Shown in pieces: positions 59,461-64,000 of a stretch of DNA of 64,000 nt. The stretch covers positions 186,001 through 250,000 of the forward strand of contig JACSYO010000566.1 in the NCBI GenBank assembly GCA_016806645.1, in the 5' to 3' direction. Made by a program: the position numbers and the translations under genes. The stretch comes from Ophiodon elongatus (taxonomy: Eukaryota; Chordata; Actinopteri; Perciformes; Hexagrammidae). Positions within the stretch are counted from its first letter, which is position 1. Every line of letters starts with the position of its first letter. Under the pieces are notes generated by a model. The model was not told the DNA's origin. It did no database searches and saw only the letters and a program-made list of their open reading frames with translations.

Positions 59461-62400
59461 TGTAGTTTCAAAAGTATTGTTTATTGTTACCCTTGCATGG
59501 AGTACTAATGGGCCCGTTTGACATCCTCAAACATATGTCTACTGATGATCTGTTATGTAAGCATGCGTATGTCTATTAAATGTTTGATCTAATATTATTA
59601 GTACTTTTATTTCTTTTATTCTTCTTCTGTGGAGTGATTTTTCTTTGTCTTGCTGTCAAGGGTTTATTTCTCCTTTTGTCTGTCATTGTAACTGTAAGTC
59701 AGCCCATTTCATTTATATTCAATGTGTAAAAACAAGGTATATTGCCCAAACCCTCTTAAAACAGACAGTACATCACTTTCTGTTCTATGGGTTTTGTGCA
59801 TGTCTCGAGGGTTTTCTCGTCTCTAGCTCTTCACAAGTCTATTTTTCCCCACCCCAGTGTGAAACCACCAGCAGTATAAAAGTGTGCGCAGACATCACAG
59901 ACTGTTGACTTGTGACTGTCATTCCAAGCAGCCATTTCTGATGTAAGTGGGGGGAAATCAAAGGTTATCATCTGTCAGTGAACGCATTAAGAACCATCTC
60001 ATTTCCTGCTCTTTGTTCCACTTCCAAATGCAAGGCAGCTTCCTTTCAATTAGGCTTCAAGAATACAGATACTTCCCACTGGTACAACCTTGAAATCAAA
60101 CAGGATTTGTCTTGTATCCTACGTTTTGGAAATACAATAAGAGCATTTTCGATTTATTCATAACACAACAGCATATGTGACACTTTCAAGGGAAAAACAA
60201 CCTCCTACTGTATCATCACTGAGGTAATCCAAAGCATATGAAGTCCCATTAAAACATTCTTTATACAATAAAAAACCCAATGGCAAAGGTCGAGGAGGTT
60301 TGCTTCACACCACCTTGTTTAATCCCCAATCTTAGTCAACATCTACAGTAGCCTGGCAGGTATCTTCATTTTCTCTCATAAAATGACAAATGCCTTTTGC
60401 CTGGTGGGCTCATACATCATGGCAGGGCCAATGTGTCTGTGTTTAACTAATAGGCTCTGTGTCCTCAAGCAGCCACGGATGGCACGGGTTATGACAAACT
60501 GCATCAACAAGACATTCATTACCCTCAACATCCTAGCAACCAAATCACAATTACCCTGATCCAAGAGTGAGCATCCAGCCCCGCTGCCACTCTTATTCCT
60601 CGCACAACATGTCGGCAATGCATAAATTAGCCTTCTTTTGTCACATTGGGGGGTTGGCGGGTATGAGAATTAGCTTAGTTTGTTTTGCTTGTGATGAGAC
60701 TTGGTGAACTGATGGCAGATGACTGCGAAATGTCTTCTCTGGCAAATCAACGGACACTAATTTTTGTTCTGTGTGCATCTGTACATATGAATGTGTTCTT
60801 GTGTCTTGGGATGTTTTGTGTGTACATTTCACGTATGTATCGTTGTATGTGCGTATCCATGCAGATAGTTGTCTTGACTGACTAATGCACTTGGTCTGCT
60901 CTGTGCCAGGACTATTGTTGCGGTGTGTCCTCCCCACAGTCATTAGATCGCCATTAATCTCTCATCTGCCATTAAAACAACAGCCAGTGAGCAGGACTGA
61001 ACAATATAGTGGCCCTTCCACCAGCCCCTCGACACATACTAGCAATGAGTTTGAATTAGGCTCTCGGGGGTCACCGATTAGACCCACATAATTCATCCAG
61101 ACGGCTGAGTTCACAAAGAGGTTATGTGTTACTCCTCTGTATGGGAAAGCTGAACATATATTCTCCAGCCAAGCATGTCATCTATTTATGTACTGTATTT
61201 AAAAAACGAGACTGGTGATAATCTTATTCTCAACAAATCCCATTTCAAAACCAACAATGACGTGTAGTAGGCCTGTTGTACTGTGGCTAATTATTCTGTG
61301 CCATTGACCTCCATTGTTGTCAAAAAAAGACCCGTTGAAAACAACAATAAAGCACAAGGTGACACATTATTTTATTACCAAGAACCAGGGCACTGCAGTT
61401 AATTTTGAGCCAATCACACAAACACCATTCTGCTGCCATAAAAACCTACCAGTGCACCAAATGTATTAATGCGCTGCTGAAAATAGTTTCCAACAAAAGA
61501 GTTACTCTTTCCTGTTTGAGTAACGTTTGCTAAAAACTGCAGTGCCCAGCTATAGCAGGGTATTATTAGACCCTATTTTTTCTCTATGAGTGCCATAGAC
61601 TGTGTAAATATCTGGGTGGATGATGGATAAACCATTTTATATTGTATATCATTTCATAGTAAGCATTGAACATATGGTTTAAAGTACTTTGAGTATGTAG
61701 TGTTTTGGAAATCGGCACTTTCTTAATTACCAAATTTACCAAAAAAAGTTAAAGTAGAGTTAGCACAGCAGTTAGAGCTGACTTCTAGATGTGGCAATGG
61801 CTCTTAAAAGATCAGTTTCTGCTGCGTTGTTTTCATTGTTCTGGGTCTGAGCAACAGCAGTGCTGTGGGTAAACCGTACAGACACACAGGGGTCATGAAA
61901 GTGACACCCTGCAAACACCAGTGAAGAAACAGAGAACTGAGGCTGAATGAATGCTGACTGAATACATCAGAAATCTGCATAGCCTCTCATTGCTCGAAGC
62001 TTTTTGTAGACTCATAACTATGTAACAGAATGTTTTTACAGAGTTCATAATCTTTGAATTAAGACGGGAATCTTGAGGAAACATTATTGGACTCTGGACT
62101 TAAAATCCTTTAGTAATGAGTTAATTTACCATAAATCAGAGGGATAATGTTAATCTCAAATTTAAGACTGTTCTGTTCAGAAAATGGGGTATCCATATTA
62201 AGGAAACTTGCTATAAATCTTTGTTATTCACATGAGCATAGTTAGTTCCAGGCAAAAGAGAGCCAGCTCCGGATGCAGGGGCATAATTAGCAAAACATGC
62301 TAAAGCTTGGAAAGTGAAAATCTTTTACTGGGGAGCAGGAAAATGAAAGATTTATGTGCTGCTTTTTGCATAAAATTAAGGATATTTTTTTTTAAAAGCC

Positions 62401-63784
62401 TGGAGTGTGAACTTTCCATTTTTTCCCCCTCCTCCCACCAAACCTTTGCCTTTTTCATTTTAAAGTGATGCATGTTTATGCTCACTGGAAGCACCTCTCC
62501 CATTAGCATTATTCATAGCATGAAGCTTCCGCAGTCTGCCTCTTTGGTGGGGAAGAAAAACGACCTCACACTCCACTAACTGTGAGCGTGCGAGAAGAGC
62601 TCCTCCTGCCATGAAAAATACCTCCATCCAAAAGCATGGTTGGTTAGTTAAGAGAGAGACACCTTGCGTTTGCACTTTACCCCTCAAATCGACCCGCCTC
62701 AATCAAGACTTAAGACTGTATTCACAGTTTCAGGCATGTGAGCGTAAATCCACAATATGACTGAGTGAACGGCTAATCCCATTAGCCACCAAAGTATGCT
62801 CAGTCGGATGATGATTAGTGTCTGCGTTCCAGTAACTCCTCGAAAAATGGGTCACAGGTCTCATTTGTGTGAGTCTCCTCGTAACAAGGCCATGAAACAT
62901 GTTGTGGTGATGATGGCTGACTAAGAACATACGTATTCAGGAAGATAAGACAGATTTTTAACTACTTGTCACCATCTTTTTTGTGCCCAGACAAGACTGT
63001 TGATATTGGACTCCTAATCCTAGATTGTGTTAACTGACAACATTTTTCTTTTACATTCAGTGCCAATTTCTTTTTTAAATAACTTGCTTTCTGAGGTAAA
63101 TGTTTGGAAAAAGGTTAAGTTTATTAAAAAGGTGCACATTATTGGCAATGTGTGAAAGTAGGCAAACTCCAGTCATGCATAAAAGCCAAACGTAACCACA
63201 TAGCTTTCGTGTCTAAACGTTACCAAACTTTAACTATAGCTTTGGCAGATGTGAAAATATTCATACGGGCAATTTTGGAAGGCATACACATGTGTTTTGT
63301 CACAAATGTTCTTTGGAGGCCTTGTTGCACAAAGACGTGGCTTTAAGTTCCCTTTGCAAATGCAACTTGTATTTCTCATTTCTGTCAAAGAATGAACACA
63401 GTGTTGGGTTGTTCTTTAAGGTTTATTTTTAACCAAATACATATCTCTTGAGGATTTCTACTTGAACAATTCTCAGGTTGAAGTGATTTTTCTTTTGGTA
63501 ATGATGCTCTGCACTCAAACGAAAACGAAAACACTCAAGCCACACCAAGACGGGTGTTGGAATATAAGAGGATGAGCTGAGGATATCCCTTGACCAACGT
63601 TCAACCAAGGCATGCAGTTCTTCAATCATCTTAACGACCTTCTCAAGACACTAATTTGCCATTGTGCTCGTTGTTTGCAGCGGTTATGCTGCATTTACAG
63701 CCATAAATCATTCATTTCTCACACCTAACAAGATTGTATGAAACTGCACCACAGAATACATGATCTAATACATTTCCTCAAACT

Positions 63785-63810
63785 AACAACAACAACAACA
63801 ACAACAACAA
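63785..63810. repeat. (AAC)n microsatellite
   Basis: About eight uninterrupted AAC/ACA units. Confidence 0.95.
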
Positions 63811-64000
63811 AGACAGTGCTTCGGCCGCTCTCCATCCTGAGGGCATTTCCCATATCAACACAAGGCTTATGGTTACACCCTGCGCTAAATGCAATCACCC
63901 CCCACTATGCAGATGGTTTAGTGTTATTCTATCTGTAACTGGACTCAATGCCAGGCTCTGAGTGGGCCTAATGACTCCTAGCCCCAAGTTGGTTAAGTGG

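Larger units (their letters stand above)
51546..64000 (-). other. pdzrn4: pdzrn4 intron, partial (over 12.4 kb)
   Basis: No exon encoding the missing first part of PDZ1 (expected words such as GIFVSKI or HDRIIE) was seen on the minus strand up to base 64000. PDZRN4 introns are very long in other vertebrates. The contents are microsatellites, one repeat candidate (about 59126-59460) and chance frames. Confidence 0.75.

Noticed and set aside
1..64000. tRNA genes, rRNA, CRISPR arrays or prokaryotic-type operons
   Set aside because: No tRNA B-box type motif in a foldable context, no spaced direct-repeat array, and clear vertebrate exon-intron structure throughout.

Overview
The window is nuclear DNA from a vertebrate, almost certainly a ray-finned (spiny-rayed teleost type) fish. 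Genes are split by GT-AG introns, the spacer DNA is rich in (CA)n/(TG)n, (AG)n and (TA)n microsatellites, and several degenerate dispersed repeats resemble families I know from percomorph fishes. The species cannot be named from the sequence.

Three protein-coding loci are supported by exon-by-exon reading. (1) Bases 1-53 are the last codons of yaf2 (+), followed by a long probable 3' UTR. (2) gxylt1 (+, 4522-11501) is complete: seven coding exons that join without a frame break into 419 residues of a Golgi glucoside xylosyltransferase (GT8 family, DXD motif in exon 4). (3) pdzrn4 (-, 51545-38282) is represented by its last eight coding exons, 797 residues: the end of PDZ1, all of PDZ2, the long tail and a C-terminal TTV. 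Its RING/TRAF and early PDZ1 exons lie beyond base 64000, so 51546-64000 is part of one very long intron.

The order yaf2(+) - gxylt1(+) - pdzrn4(-), with gxylt1 and pdzrn4 converging, is the mirror image of human 12q12 (PDZRN4, GXYLT1, YAF2, recalled from general knowledge). It supports the paralogue choice (gxylt1/pdzrn4 rather than gxylt2/pdzrn3) made from the proteins. The three genes are not known to share a pathway: YAF2 is a Polycomb PRC1.3/1.5 partner, GXYLT1 adds xylose to O-glucose on Notch EGF repeats, and PDZRN4 is a RING/PDZ scaffold. The linkage is ancestral synteny rather than a functional cluster.

The 26 kb between gxylt1 and pdzrn4 contains no intact gene that I can support. 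It holds a broken, apparently intronless HIPK-like kinase pseudogene (-, about 30703-31440), copies of dispersed repeats, microsatellites, and an unusual pair of neighbouring perfect inverted repeats (34120-34174 and 34191-34221). I found no RNA gene, CRISPR array or intact transposase or reverse transcriptase gene. I did not find a new biological system. The points most worth a second look are the twin hairpins, the kinase pseudogene, a possible extra intron in the last exon of pdzrn4, and an overlapping upstream ORF at the gxylt1 start.
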